Below, piece by piece: positions 36,765 through 45,468 of a DNA stretch of 64,000 nucleotides (its first letter is position 1; each line of letters opens with the position of its first letter). This DNA comes from Mesorhizobium comanense (lineage in GTDB: Bacteria > Pseudomonadota > Alphaproteobacteria > Rhizobiales > Rhizobiaceae). The position numbers and the translations under genes are program-made. The DNA lies in the NCBI RefSeq assembly GCF_005503535.1, contig NZ_SCNN01000004.1, positions 186,001-250,000 of the forward strand, in the 5' to 3' direction. The notes below the pieces were generated by a model. The model had not been told where the DNA came from. It saw only the letters and a list, made by a program, of their open reading frames with translations, and made no database searches.

Positions 36765-38038
36765 ACAGCGGCGATGATCTTGCGCGCCGCGATACGCCCG
36801 GCGACGATCGCGCCTTCGACATAGCCCGGGAATGACGGCGACACTTCCGACGAGGCGAAATGCAGCCGCGGCGCGCCGGCGAGAATTGTGCGCTCGGCAT
36901 CCTTCGCCGTCACATCGACAATGAGGTCGCTGTAGGCGCCGCCACTCCAACGGTCCCCTATCCAGTCGCGCGAACTGAAATCGATGACATCTCCGGCATC
37001 CGGGCCAAGGGCGTCCTGCAATCGTGCCGTCACTTCCGCGCGAAGTGCCACCTCACTCAGCGCCCGCCAGCGCAGCGCCAGCGGGCCGCCGATGAAGACG
37101 ACGAGCGCGGCATGCTCCGCGTCCTTGCTGGCGTCGCAGGCAAACAGCCCCGGCAGGTCGCGCCACATCACCATGCCGCTCAGATCGCGGCCGCGCCAGA
37201 ACGGCTTGGGATAGCGCACCAGGATCTTGATCACCGCACCGCTTTCCCAGACGCCAAGCGCCTTGGCCAGCGGCTCCGGCAGGCCGGGAGCGAAATCGAG
37301 CTTGGCCGCCGTTGCCGGCGGCAGGCCGATCAGCACCTCACGCGCTTCGATGGCGCGCTTGGCCGAGACGACGAGGACACCTTGCGGCCCATGCTCGATG
37401 CGTGTGACCGGCTCATTCAGCCGCACCCGGTCGCCGAGATCGCCAGCCAGGTCGTCGGCCAGAGACAGCATGGTCTCATGCAGGAAATACTGCAGTTCCG
37501 GCACGTCGTTGGTGATGCGGCGGTCGTTGTCGATCAGGTACCAGAGCGGCACCCTGTCCATCGGCAGGCACCACAGGCCCTCGATCATCGAACGGAAAGC
37601 CGTCTTGGCATCGGCAGGATCATGCTGGCTTTCGAGCCAGGTGGCGGCGCTCATACCGGCAATCGCCGGGTCGTCAGGTTCGATCCTGTTCATGCGCTCG
37701 CGGATCGCCATCGCGCCATGGTAGGTCCGTTCGGCCTGCATGACCGACATGGACGGATGGGTGATGAAATCGCCGTCGACATAGGTCTCGACCAGCCTCT
37801 TGCCGCGTGCCTCCACCAGCGCCATCAGCTGCGGCATGTCCTCGCAGAGAAACTGGCCGCCACTGTCGATGTGCTCGCCAAGTCCGTTGTTTCTTGCTTC
37901 GACGCGCCCGCCGACGCGGTCGCGCGCCTCGAGCAGCACGAAATCGACACCGGCCTTCTTCATCTCGAGCGCAGCCGACAGGCCGGTAAATCCGGCGCCG
38001 ACTATGACGACTGCGGTTCTATCGGTCTTGTCGTTCAA
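36728..38038 (-). CDS. Flavin monoamine oxidase family protein
   Basis: 436-residue FAD amine oxidase. The dinucleotide motif VVIVGAGFTGLSAALEMKKAG is followed by LLEARDRVGGRVEA. The C-terminal FAD-binding segment is LHFASSEVSPSFPGYVEGAIVAGRIAA. It starts with TTG 38038, which overlaps the TGA of the upstream binding-protein gene (TTGA), so translation is coupled. It probably deaminates an amine released from the imported compound, giving aldehyde, ammonia and peroxide. It is the last gene of a five-gene operon that begins at the methyltransferase. Confidence 0.88.
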   Translation of the reverse strand: MNDKTDRTAVVIVGAGFTGLSAALEMKKAGVDFVLLEARDRVGGRVEARNNGLGEHIDSGGQFLCEDMPQLMALVEARGKRLVETYVDGDFITHPSMSVMQAERTYHGAMAIRERMNRIEPDDPAIAGMSAATWLESQHDPADAKTAFRSMIEGLWCLPMDRVPLWYLIDNDRRITNDVPELQYFLHETMLSLADDLAGDLGDRVRLNEPVTRIEHGPQGVLVVSAKRAIEAREVLIGLPPATAAKLDFAPGLPEPLAKALGVWESGAVIKILVRYPKPFWRGRDLSGMVMWRDLPGLFACDASKDAEHAALVVFIGGPLALRWRALSEVALRAEVTARLQDALGPDAGDVIDFSSRDWIGDRWSGGAYSDLIVDVTAKDAERTILAGAPRLHFASSEVSPSFPGYVEGAIVAGRIAARKIIAAVQSAIATRASGS

Positions 38039-39111
38039 TAGCCGGCCTTGATCTTCTCGAATTCGTCGACCATCCGCTTTTTCAGCTCCGGCGCCACCGG
38101 CTGCTGGAACAGGGTCTTGTCGAGGAACTTGTCGATGTCGTCGAAGCCTCGCTCCGCCAGCACCTTGTGATCGACGGAAGCCATGCCGGCGCTGTTGCCG
38201 TGGCCGTAGCCGAATGTCGTGACCATGTACTTCGAAATATCAGGCGCGTTGACCGCACTCAGGAAATCATAGGCCTGATCGAGCTTGCCGGGCGCATCCT
38301 TCATCAGCACATAGCCGCACACCCAGGTCGACATGCCTTCCTTGGTATCGCGGTTCATGGCCACGGGAACCCCCTGCCCGCTCATCGCGATCAAGGTCTG
38401 GCCCCATCCCCAGGCAAGGTCGACTTCATTGCCGGAAAAGGCCTGGTCGATGTCGCTGGAATCGGTCCAGTAGAGCCGGACATTCTTGTGCACCTGGCGC
38501 AGGAAGTCGGACGCCTCCTTGAATTGCGCGTCCGTCATCTTGGTCCAGTCCTTGAGGCCGATGACCAGGCTTGCCAGCGCATAGGCGTCATCGACATTGT
38601 CGCCGATGGTGACGCGGCCCTTGAATTTCGGATCGGCCAGGATCCTGAGCGATTTCGCCTCGTCGGCCGTAACATTGTCCGTACGGTAAAGCAGCGCCGT
38701 GTTGCCCCAGTCGAACGGCATGAACCAGGCCTTGCCATCCTCGGTGGTGGTGAGGTTCTTCATGCCCATGATGCCGGGATTGAGGTCCTTCCAGCCGGCG
38801 ATGCGACTGGTGTCGAGCGGTTGCAGCATGCCCGCGTCGCGCCATTTCGACACGCTTTGCGAACAGGGATGCGCGATATCGGCCTTGAACCCGGCCCGCA
38901 TCTTCTCGAAGGCCTCGTCCTCGTCGCCGAAGAAGGCGAAGGTCGGCTCGGCGCCATTCTTGGCGGTGTAGGCAGGGTGCAGCAGCGGATCTTCATACCC
39001 GGACCAGTCGAACACGACGAGGTCGCCGCCGCCTTCCGCGAAGGCATAGACCGCACCCGCACCGATGATGCAGGTGGCAGCAAGGGCAAGGCGGCGAAGC
39101 ATGGAATTCAT
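38035..39111 (-). CDS. Polyamine-type ABC transporter substrate-binding protein, copy 2
   Basis: 358-residue periplasmic protein (PotD/PotF family) from ATG 39111, with GGGGGAG ten bases upstream. The signal peptide has hydrophobic core LALAATCIIGAGAVYAFA. The mature protein starts GGDLVVFDWSGYEDP and has the family segments FAFFGDEDEAFEKMRAGFKADIAHPCSQSV and GDNVDDAYALASL. It is clearly a paralogue of the next gene upstream (39218-40300), with the same length and long identical blocks. Differences cluster in the pocket region (GWGQTLIAMSGQG against AWNDATVQSVKAG), so the two may bind different ligands for one transporter. Confidence 0.9.
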   Translation of the reverse strand: MNSMLRRLALAATCIIGAGAVYAFAEGGGDLVVFDWSGYEDPLLHPAYTAKNGAEPTFAFFGDEDEAFEKMRAGFKADIAHPCSQSVSKWRDAGMLQPLDTSRIAGWKDLNPGIMGMKNLTTTEDGKAWFMPFDWGNTALLYRTDNVTADEAKSLRILADPKFKGRVTIGDNVDDAYALASLVIGLKDWTKMTDAQFKEASDFLRQVHKNVRLYWTDSSDIDQAFSGNEVDLAWGWGQTLIAMSGQGVPVAMNRDTKEGMSTWVCGYVLMKDAPGKLDQAYDFLSAVNAPDISKYMVTTFGYGHGNSAGMASVDHKVLAERGFDDIDKFLDKTLFQQPVAPELKKRMVDEFEKIKAGY

Positions 39112-39174
39112 GGCGCGAAAACTCCCCCATCGCAAAAGATGTCGGGAGCAAGGTTAGGCAAATTCGAACGCTTT

Positions 39175-39208
39175 GGCGAGCCCGTCCGCGGACGCGGGCG
39201 GGCTCGCC
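39175..39208 (-). promoter_or_regulatory. Intercistronic hairpin between the two binding-protein genes
   Basis: GGCGAGCCCG pairs with CGGGCTCGCC over a GC-rich loop of 14 bases in the 106-bp gap between the paralogues. There is no U-tract. It probably protects the upstream binding-protein mRNA. Confidence 0.55.
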
Positions 39209-39217
39209 GGCGCAGAC

Positions 39218-40300
39218 TCAATAGCCGGCCTTGATCTTCTCGAACTCGGCGATCATCTTCAATTTGAGATCGGACGGCAGCGGCGACTGGAACAGCGTCT
39301 TGTCGACGAATTTCTGCACGTCGTCATAGCCCTTTTCCTTCAGGATCGCCTGGTCGACGCCGGCCATGCCCTTCGCATTGGCCTGACCGTAGCCCCAATC
39401 CTTGACCAGCACCTTGGCGGTCTCTGGATCGTTGATGGCGTTCAGATAGTCGTAGGCCTTGTCGACATTGCCGGGCGCGTCCTTGAACAGGACGTAGCCG
39501 CAGACCCAGGTCGAGATGCCTTCCGCCGTGTCCTTCTTGGACTTGATCGGCACACCCGCCTTGACGGACTGCACAGTCGCATCATTCCAGGCCCAGGCGA
39601 GGTCGACCTCACCGCCGGAGAGCAGCTGGACGATGTCGGTGGTGTCGGTCCAGTAGGAGCGGACATTCTTGTGCACCTGGCGCAGGAAGTCAGACGCCTG
39701 CTTGAACTGGTCATCCGTCATCTTGGTCCAGTCCTTCAGACCGATGGCAAGCGCCGCCAGCGCATAGGCGTCGTCGACATTGTCACCGATGGACACCCGC
39801 CCCTTGTACTTCGGATCGGCGAACGCTTTGAGCGACTGCACGTCCTTTTCGTCGATCTTGGAGGAATTGTAGGTGAGCTGCGTATTGCCCCAGTCCCAGG
39901 GCATGAACCACGCCTTGCCGTCATCGGTCGTGGCGAGATTCTTCATCGCCATGATGCCGGGATTGAGGTCTTTCCAGCCTGTTATCTTCGAGGTGTCGAG
40001 CGGTTGCAGCAGCCCGGCTTCGCGCCACTTCGTCACGCTCTGGGAACAGGGGTGGCCGAGATCGGCCTTGAAGCCGGAGCGCACCTTTTCGAAGGCTTCG
40101 TCCTCGTCGCCGAAGAAGGCGAAGGTCGGCGAATCGCCGTTCTTCTCGACATATTTCGGATGGAAGCTGGGGTCTTCATAGCCGGACCAATCGAACACGA
40201 TCAGGTCCTTGTCGGCGGCGACGGCGAACGCTGTCACCGAAGCGGCGAGCGCGCCGCCAAGCGCCAATGTCAATGTCAGGCGTCGGCTGAGTTTTTTCAT
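39218..40300 (-). CDS. Polyamine-type ABC transporter substrate-binding protein, copy 1
   Basis: 360-residue periplasmic binding protein. The signal peptide (LSRRLTLTLALGGALAASVTAFAVAA) precedes DKDLIVFDWSGYEDPSFHP. It shares FAFFGDEDEAFEK, HPCSQSVTKWREAGLLQPLDTS, DLNPGIM and GDNVDDAYALAAL with the paralogue just downstream. It has no permease genes in its own unit, and the PotBCA-like genes 5 kb away are the likely partners. It lies directly downstream of the TetR gene. Strong expression is suggested by the hairpin after it. Confidence 0.9.
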   Translation of the reverse strand: MKKLSRRLTLTLALGGALAASVTAFAVAADKDLIVFDWSGYEDPSFHPKYVEKNGDSPTFAFFGDEDEAFEKVRSGFKADLGHPCSQSVTKWREAGLLQPLDTSKITGWKDLNPGIMAMKNLATTDDGKAWFMPWDWGNTQLTYNSSKIDEKDVQSLKAFADPKYKGRVSIGDNVDDAYALAALAIGLKDWTKMTDDQFKQASDFLRQVHKNVRSYWTDTTDIVQLLSGGEVDLAWAWNDATVQSVKAGVPIKSKKDTAEGISTWVCGYVLFKDAPGNVDKAYDYLNAINDPETAKVLVKDWGYGQANAKGMAGVDQAILKEKGYDDVQKFVDKTLFQSPLPSDLKLKMIAEFEKIKAGY

Positions 40301-40348
40301 GTCGTTCCATCCTCTTTTGGTTTTGCCGGTCTTGCTGGCCGGCTGTTG

Positions 40349-41032
40349 CTAACTAAAGTGGTTTGGGAAGGCAGCGGCCAGGAAGGCATTCGCCGCCTGC
40401 AGCGCCGTTTCGCGGGTGGTGTCTTCGGTCCCCATCATCAGCCGCAGCCACAGCCCTTCCAGCATTGCCGACAGCGCCAGCGCCATCGCCTGGGGATCAT
40501 AGGCATAGGAGCCGCTTTGCTTGAGCGTTGTGCATAGGTCGATGAAGACCTGCTGGTAGTAATTGTCGCGCGAGCTGCTCAGTGCCTGGTAGGTCGGCCG
40601 CGACTTGGCCTCCCCCCAGAAGGCGAGCCAGGCGGCGAGCTTGCGCTTGTTGCAGATCGAGCGGTCGAAATCGGCCCATACCAGCTGCTGCAGCTGCCGT
40701 GCCGGGTCGTCGCCTGCCTTCTGCAGGGCAGCGCGCCAATGCGCTGAGTACTCGTCATACATATGCTGCAGCGTCGCGATCAGCAGCTTTTCCTTGCTCT
40801 CGAAATGGAAGTTCACAATGCCTCGCGACAGCCCCGCGCCATCGGCGACATCGGCCATCGTCGTCTCGGCGTAGCCGCGCTTGGCCAGTGAATCGATCGT
40901 CGCCTCGATCAGTTGCAGCTGACGGACCTCCTTCGAAGCCTTGCGGCCGCGCTTCTCGGCATCGCCCTTGCGCGTCGTTTCAGCAACGTCCCTGGCTTCC
41001 GCTGTCTTCATGGGTGTGACGGTCTCCAGCAT
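40349..41032 (-). CDS. TetR-family regulator, BetI-like
   Basis: 227-residue repressor. A charged N-terminus of about 35 residues precedes the HTH (RQLQLIEATIDSLAKRGYAETTMADVADGAGLSRGIVNFHFESKEKLLIATL, about residues 37-88). The GIVNFHFESKEKLL recognition region is BetI-like. BetI regulates choline/betaine genes. Six bases separate it from the methyltransferase stop, so the two share a promoter that contains operator site 3, implying autoregulation. By position and matching palindromes it is the best candidate controller for the whole 30.7-47 kb locus. Confidence 0.88.
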   Translation of the reverse strand: MLETVTPMKTAEARDVAETTRKGDAEKRGRKASKEVRQLQLIEATIDSLAKRGYAETTMADVADGAGLSRGIVNFHFESKEKLLIATLQHMYDEYSAHWRAALQKAGDDPARQLQQLVWADFDRSICNKRKLAAWLAFWGEAKSRPTYQALSSSRDNYYQQVFIDLCTTLKQSGSYAYDPQAMALALSAMLEGLWLRLMMGTEDTTRETALQAANAFLAAAFPNHFS

Positions 41033-41038
41033 TGCCGG

Positions 41039-41833
41039 CTATCCAACCGGCTTCCAACCGCGCAGATGAGTGGGACGGTGCTCGCCACTGTCAAGCACCT
41101 TCTGCATGGCTTCCCAGGTTCGGATGTTCTTGTCGACATAGGCGGCGCCGACAACCGCCGCGACCGGCGCATAGAGTGGTCCTTTCAGCCTCTGCAACTC
41201 GCCACGCGCCACCTCGCGGTACCAGGGATTGCGGTCCCTGAGGCTCACGTCGGCAAAGCCGGCCTTGGTCATCGCCTGCGCATAGCGCGCGGGCGAGGCC
41301 ATGGCGAAGGACAGCCCCTCCGCGGCGACATAGGCCTTCATCTCGGATGACGGTTCGCCGTCATGCCCAATCATCCAGTTGGAGGCGGCAAAGACGCCGC
41401 CCGGCTTCAGCACCCGGAAGATCTCCGCGAACAGCGCATCCTTGTCGGGCACATGCAGGAGCGCGTCCTTGGAGAAGACGACATCGAAGGAACGATCCAT
41501 GAAAGGCAACGGCCCCGGTGGTCCCTGGATGAAGCTGGCCCTTTGTCCCAGCCCACGCGCCGCGGCGCGCCGGCTGGCCGCCTCGATCACCGGGTGTTCG
41601 ACATCAAAGCCGGTGGCGCGGGCAGCGCCATGGCGCTCGACCAGATGCAGCGCGATCCCGCCGGAGCCACAGCCGATGTCGAGGATCGTCTTGCCCTCGA
41701 GCGAAAGGCCCTCAACCACCCGGTCGACTTCTTCGGGCCCGCCCGGCGACAGGTAGCCATCGCCCCACAGCGCCTCGAGGAAGCGGATGGCGGTGTCATC
41801 ATACTCCGGCTCGGTATCTGCCGTTTCGATCAT
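41039..41833 (-). CDS. Class I SAM-dependent methyltransferase, amine N-methyltransferase-like
   Basis: 264 residues. SAM-binding motif I reads [20 protein letters not shown] (about residues 50-69), the acidic loop follows in [12 protein letters not shown], and motif II/III is [16 protein letters not shown] with [14 protein letters not shown]. The segment ahead of motif [24 protein letters not shown], recalls phosphoethanolamine and glycine/sarcosine N-methyltransferases. It is the first gene of the regulator operon. A methyltransferase in a demethylation locus may act in reverse balance, detoxify an intermediate, or act on a different amine. The substrate is unknown. Confidence 0.82.
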   Translation of the reverse strand: MIETADTEPEYDDTAIRFLEALWGDGYLSPGGPEEVDRVVEGLSLEGKTILDIGCGSGGIALHLVERHGAARATGFDVEHPVIEAASRRAAARGLGQRASFIQGPPGPLPFMDRSFDVVFSKDALLHVPDKDALFAEIFRVLKPGGVFAASNWMIGHDGEPSSEMKAYVAAEGLSFAMASPARYAQAMTKAGFADVSLRDRNPWYREVARGELQRLKGPLYAPVAAVVGAAYVDKNIRTWEAMQKVLDSGEHRPTHLRGWKPVG

Positions 41834-41918
41834 CGGGCTCCGGCTCCGTCAGCCGATTTCATCAATTTCGAATGCCGGCAAAGCGTACCCCATGCCGGGG
41901 AAAACGCAACATAGTTTG

Positions 41919-41934
41919 TTGAACATTCATTCAG
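41919..41934. promoter_or_regulatory. TetR-type operator, site 3 (regulator operon/flavoprotein operon)
   Basis: TTGAA-CATTCA-TTCAG, with one mismatch to the arms of sites 1 and 2. It lies between the divergent methyltransferase-tetR operon (start 41833) and the flavoprotein operon (start 42089), as expected for autoregulation plus control of the catabolic genes. Confidence 0.6.
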
Positions 41935-42020
41935 TATGGCTGGACAGAACGGCTGATATCGTGCCAAATTCCGCATATTCGGGAACAGATCACGCAAAAA
42001 TGAACAGCGGGTCGCACAGA

Positions 42021-42063
42021 GCAATCCCAGGAAAAGTGTGAGCGGTTTTCCGTCCGGGATTGC
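42021..42063. repeat. Palindromic intergenic repeat, copy R3, in the flavoprotein leader
   Basis: GCAATCCC...GGGATTGC with the shared AGGAAAAGTGTGAGCGG and TTTTCCGTCC core. Both arms carry the same compensating change relative to R1 and R2 (TCC to CCC, GGA to GGG), which preserves the stem. It ends 25 bp before the ATG at 42089, so it is probably transcribed in that gene's 5' leader. Confidence 0.78.
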
Positions 42064-42088
42064 GTAGAAACAAAGAGACTGGGCCAAC

Positions 42089-43708
42089 ATGAAAGCTTGG
42101 GACGCGATCATCATCGGCGGCGGGCACAACGGCCTGGTCAACGCCTGCTACCTGCAACGCGCCGGGCTGGACGTGCTGGTGGTGGAGAAGAACGGATGGG
42201 TTGGCGGCGCGGCCACCAGCCGCGAACTGACACCGGGCTTTCTCTACTCCAACTGCTCCTATGTCTGCTCGCTGTTTCGCCCTGAGATCATGCGCGATCT
42301 CGAACTGCCGCGCTTCGGCCTGCAGGTCATTTCCTATGAAGGCGGCGCGGTGTTCACCCGTGACGGCGACTACCTCGCCAATTACCGCGACCACGACGCG
42401 CACCGGCGCGAGTTCGCCCGCTTCTCGAAGCGCGACGCCGAAGCCTATGACCGCTACGCCCGCGACGTCACCCGGCAGTGCCGCTTCATCCAGCCGCTGT
42501 TGATGCGCACCGCGCCGGACCCGACCAGCTTCAAGCCGCGCGATCTCGGCGAACTGCTCTATCTCGGCAAGAAATTCGCCGGCCTCTCGACGGAAGAGAT
42601 GGCGCTGACGCTGCGCTTCTGGACGATGTCGATATCGGAATTCCTCGACGAATATTTCGAGACCGATGTCATCAAGGCGAATTTCGCGCTCTCCGGCATC
42701 ATCGGCACGGCGCTCGGGCCGATGTCGCCCGGCACCGCCTACGTGCTGTTGCACCACTATATGGGCGAGGTCGACGGCTCGGTCGGCGCCTGGGGTTATG
42801 CGCGTGGCGGCATGGGCGCGGTGACCAAGGCGCTGGCCGCGTCCTTCAAGGCGTCGGGCGGCACGATCCGGACCGGGGCCGAGGTCGACCATGTGATGGT
42901 GAGCCGAGGCAAGGCCAGGGGTGTGGTGCTGGCCGGCGGCGAGGAGATCTACGGCAAGCTGGTCGTCTCCAATGCCGACGTGAAGCGCACCTTCCTAAAG
43001 CTGGTGGAAGAAAAGGAACTGCCCGAAATCTTCCTGCGCCGGGTTAAGAACTTCAAGATTCGCGGCTCCTCCGGCAAGGTCAACATCGCGCTCGATTCGC
43101 TGCCGGAATTTCCGGCTCTGCCGAAGGACTCGCCGGTCTATCGCGGCGACATGCATTTCACCGATTCCATGGAGCGCATGGAGCGCGCCTATGATGACTG
43201 GAAGGCCGGGCGCTGGTCGGCCGACCCGTTCCTCGACATGGTCATCCCGACGACGCTCGACCCGACCATGGCGCCGCCGGGCAAGCACTTCATGAGTTGC
43301 TTCGTGCAATACGCGCCACCCAAGGTGGATGGCCGCGAATGGACCGACGCCGATCGGGATGGCTTCGCCGAAAGCGTGATTTCGCAGATATCGGATTACT
43401 CGCCCGGCTTCCGCGACCGCATCGTCCATATGGAGGTGCGCACGCCGCGCGAGATCGAGGCGGAGGTCGGCCTCACCGAAGGCAACATCTTCCAGGGCGA
43501 ACTGACCTTCGACCAATTGCTGTTCAACCGCCCTGTACCGGGCTACGCGCAGTACCGCTCGCCGGTCGGCGGGCTCTATATGTGCGGCTCCTCGACCCAT
43601 CCCGGCGGCGGCGTCATGGGTGCTCCGGGCCGCAATGCCGCGGCTGAAATCCTGCGCGATCTCGCCAAGTCCACCTCGCATATGAGCCCGGCCCATGACG
43701 TCATTTGA
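42089..43708 (+). CDS. FAD-dependent oxidoreductase, PYROXD2/phytoene-desaturase-like (1)
   Basis: 539-residue flavoprotein. The N-terminal Rossmann motif IIIGGGHNGLVNACYLQRAG is followed by VVEKNGWVGGAATSRELTPGF. The C-terminal FAD segment is GLYMCGSSTHPGGGVMGAPGRNAAAEIL. Its overall plan matches carotenoid-desaturase-like and PYROXD2 proteins, but no carotenoid genes are near. Expected activity is two-electron oxidation or FAD-dependent isomerisation of a soluble substrate. It overlaps the next, related flavoprotein gene by 14 bp, and the pair may form a heterodimer. It is preceded by operator site 3 and repeat R3. Confidence 0.82.
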   Translation: MKAWDAIIIGGGHNGLVNACYLQRAGLDVLVVEKNGWVGGAATSRELTPGFLYSNCSYVCSLFRPEIMRDLELPRFGLQVISYEGGAVFTRDGDYLANYRDHDAHRREFARFSKRDAEAYDRYARDVTRQCRFIQPLLMRTAPDPTSFKPRDLGELLYLGKKFAGLSTEEMALTLRFWTMSISEFLDEYFETDVIKANFALSGIIGTALGPMSPGTAYVLLHHYMGEVDGSVGAWGYARGGMGAVTKALAASFKASGGTIRTGAEVDHVMVSRGKARGVVLAGGEEIYGKLVVSNADVKRTFLKLVEEKELPEIFLRRVKNFKIRGSSGKVNIALDSLPEFPALPKDSPVYRGDMHFTDSMERMERAYDDWKAGRWSADPFLDMVIPTTLDPTMAPPGKHFMSCFVQYAPPKVDGREWTDADRDGFAESVISQISDYSPGFRDRIVHMEVRTPREIEAEVGLTEGNIFQGELTFDQLLFNRPVPGYAQYRSPVGGLYMCGSSTHPGGGVMGAPGRNAAAEILRDLAKSTSHMSPAHDVI

Positions 43709-45257
43709 TGCAATCGTCATTGGCGGCGGCCATAACGGCCTCGTGGCGGCCGCCACGCTGGCCAAGGCCGGCCGCAAGGTCGTGGTGCTGGAGGCTGGGG
43801 CCGAACTCGGCGGCGCCGCACGCACCGAGGAATTCGCCCCGGGCTTTCGCGTCTCGGCCGTCGCCCATCTCCTGAACCGTCTGCATCCCGATGTGGTCAA
43901 AACGCTGGGGCTGGAGAAACACGGACTGCAATTTGCCCGTGCTGATTTCCTGCCCTCCGTCGCCCTGTCGCGAGACGGCCCGCTGGTCCTGCATGGCGCC
44001 TATGGCGAGGTGCTGACCGGCGCTGCCTCATCCGAACAAATGGCCTGGAAGGACTTGCGCGCGCAACTGCTGCGTTATGCCGGCATATTGAAGCCGTTCC
44101 TGTCGCGGCGCCCGCCCGATCTCGCCAGCATGTCGTTCAAGGAGACGGCGGCGCTCGGCCAGGCGGCGCTTTCGCTGAAAAAACTCGGCAAGGAGGACAT
44201 GCGCGACTTCCTGCGCGTGCTGTTGATGAACGTCGCCGACCTGCTCGACGAGCAGCTTACCGACGACAGGCTGAAGGGGCTGCTTGCCTTCGACGCCACG
44301 CTCGGCAGCCATCTCGGCCCGCGTTCGCCGACCTCGCTGCTCGGCCTCTATTACAGGCTGGCTGGCGAGACCGGCGGAGCCGCCGGCGCTCAGATGCTGC
44401 CGAAGGGCGGCATGGGTGCGGTCGTCGCGGCAATCCGCGCCGCAGCCGAACAGGCCGGCGTTGCCATCCGTGCATCGGCTCCAGTCGCGAAGATCATCAT
44501 CGAAAAGGGCCGGGCCGTCGGCGTCGCCCTCGACACCGGCGAAGAATTGCGCGCCAGGGCTGTTGTCTCGGCCATCAATCCGGCGACCACCTTCCTCGAC
44601 CTTGTCGGGCCACGCGAGATCGACACCGGCTTCGTGCGCAAGGTGAAAAACATCCGCATGAAGGGCGATGCCGCCAAGCTCCATCTGGCGCTCGACCGGC
44701 CGCCGCAATTCGCCGGCGTCGATGCAGCCGGCCACAAGGGCCGGCTGGTGATCGCCCCCTCGCCAGATCACGTCGAGCGCGCCTTCAACCCGTCGAAATA
44801 CGGCGAATTCTCGCCTGAGCCGGTGATGGAAATCACGCTGCCCAGCCTCGCCGATCCCTCACTCGCGCCCGACGGCGCCTGCGTGCTGTCGGCGGTGGTG
44901 CAGTACGCGCCCTATCGATTGAAAGGGGGATGGGATGCCGGCAAGCCGAAATTCCTCAAGGCGGTCATGGCGCAACTGGAAGCCTACGCGCCCGGTATCG
45001 GCAAAAGCGTCGTCCATGCCGAACTGCTGACGCCGGCCGATATCGAGGCGCGCTACCGCATGCCGGGCGGCCACTGGCACCATGGCGAGTTGCAGGCCGA
45101 CCAGATGCTGATCTCGCGGCCTGTCTCCGGCTGGTCCGGCTACGACACGCCGGTCGACGGATTGTTTCTGGCCGGCGCCGGTTCGCATCCCGGCGGCGGT
45201 GTTTCGGGCGCGCCGGGGTTGAATGCCGCGCGGCGCATCATTGCGATGAAGGGGTGA
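43695..45257 (+). CDS. FAD-dependent oxidoreductase, PYROXD2/phytoene-desaturase-like (2)
   Basis: 520-residue paralogue of the preceding flavoprotein. Rossmann motif AIVIGGGHNGLVAAATLAKAG, then LEAGAELGGAARTEEFAPGF, and a C-terminal FAD segment GLFLAGAGSHPGGGVSGAPGLNAARRI. The shared architecture, including HWHHGELQADQMLISRPVSGW against NIFQGELTFDQLLFNRPVPGY, indicates duplication with divergence. ATG 43695 lies within the end of the first gene, giving tight coupling. The reaction is unknown. In context it oxidises an intermediate of amine breakdown. Confidence 0.82.
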   Translation: MTSFDAIVIGGGHNGLVAAATLAKAGRKVVVLEAGAELGGAARTEEFAPGFRVSAVAHLLNRLHPDVVKTLGLEKHGLQFARADFLPSVALSRDGPLVLHGAYGEVLTGAASSEQMAWKDLRAQLLRYAGILKPFLSRRPPDLASMSFKETAALGQAALSLKKLGKEDMRDFLRVLLMNVADLLDEQLTDDRLKGLLAFDATLGSHLGPRSPTSLLGLYYRLAGETGGAAGAQMLPKGGMGAVVAAIRAAAEQAGVAIRASAPVAKIIIEKGRAVGVALDTGEELRARAVVSAINPATTFLDLVGPREIDTGFVRKVKNIRMKGDAAKLHLALDRPPQFAGVDAAGHKGRLVIAPSPDHVERAFNPSKYGEFSPEPVMEITLPSLADPSLAPDGACVLSAVVQYAPYRLKGGWDAGKPKFLKAVMAQLEAYAPGIGKSVVHAELLTPADIEARYRMPGGHWHHGELQADQMLISRPVSGWSGYDTPVDGLFLAGAGSHPGGGVSGAPGLNAARRIIAMKG

Positions 45258-45293
45258 GCATGATTTTGCAATTCGCCAAAGCCGCGCTCTACG

Positions 45294-45454
45294 GCGCCCC
45301 CCTCTGTCCTGCCGGCCATCTCCCCCACTTGGGGGGAGATCAGCAGCTCGATTTGTCGGCGCCTCTCCTGCAACGTTGGCGATTGGCGAAAGCCGCGATG
45401 ACATCCAATCTCCCCCCAAGTGGGGGAGATGTCCGGCAGGACAGAGGGGGGCGC
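45294..45454. repeat. Intergenic mosaic element with long inverted arms (type B)
   Basis: The arms 45294-45340 and 45407-45454 are inverted copies of about 47 bp with roughly one mismatch. Each contains a smaller palindrome (CTCCCCC-ACTT-GGGGGGAG type) and the block CTCTGTCCTGCCGG. About 66 bases lie between. It is a different family from the element at 31895-32142 but has the same design. It separates two genes of the same operon strand and would be transcribed as a long cruciform. Confidence 0.88.
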
Positions 45455-45468
45455 GAAGGAACGCTGTC

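Noticed and set aside
42089..45257. The two flavoproteins considered as carotenoid desaturases
   Set aside because: There are no phytoene synthase or other carotenoid genes. The context is amine transport and folate chemistry, and the C-termini fit PYROXD2-like proteins.
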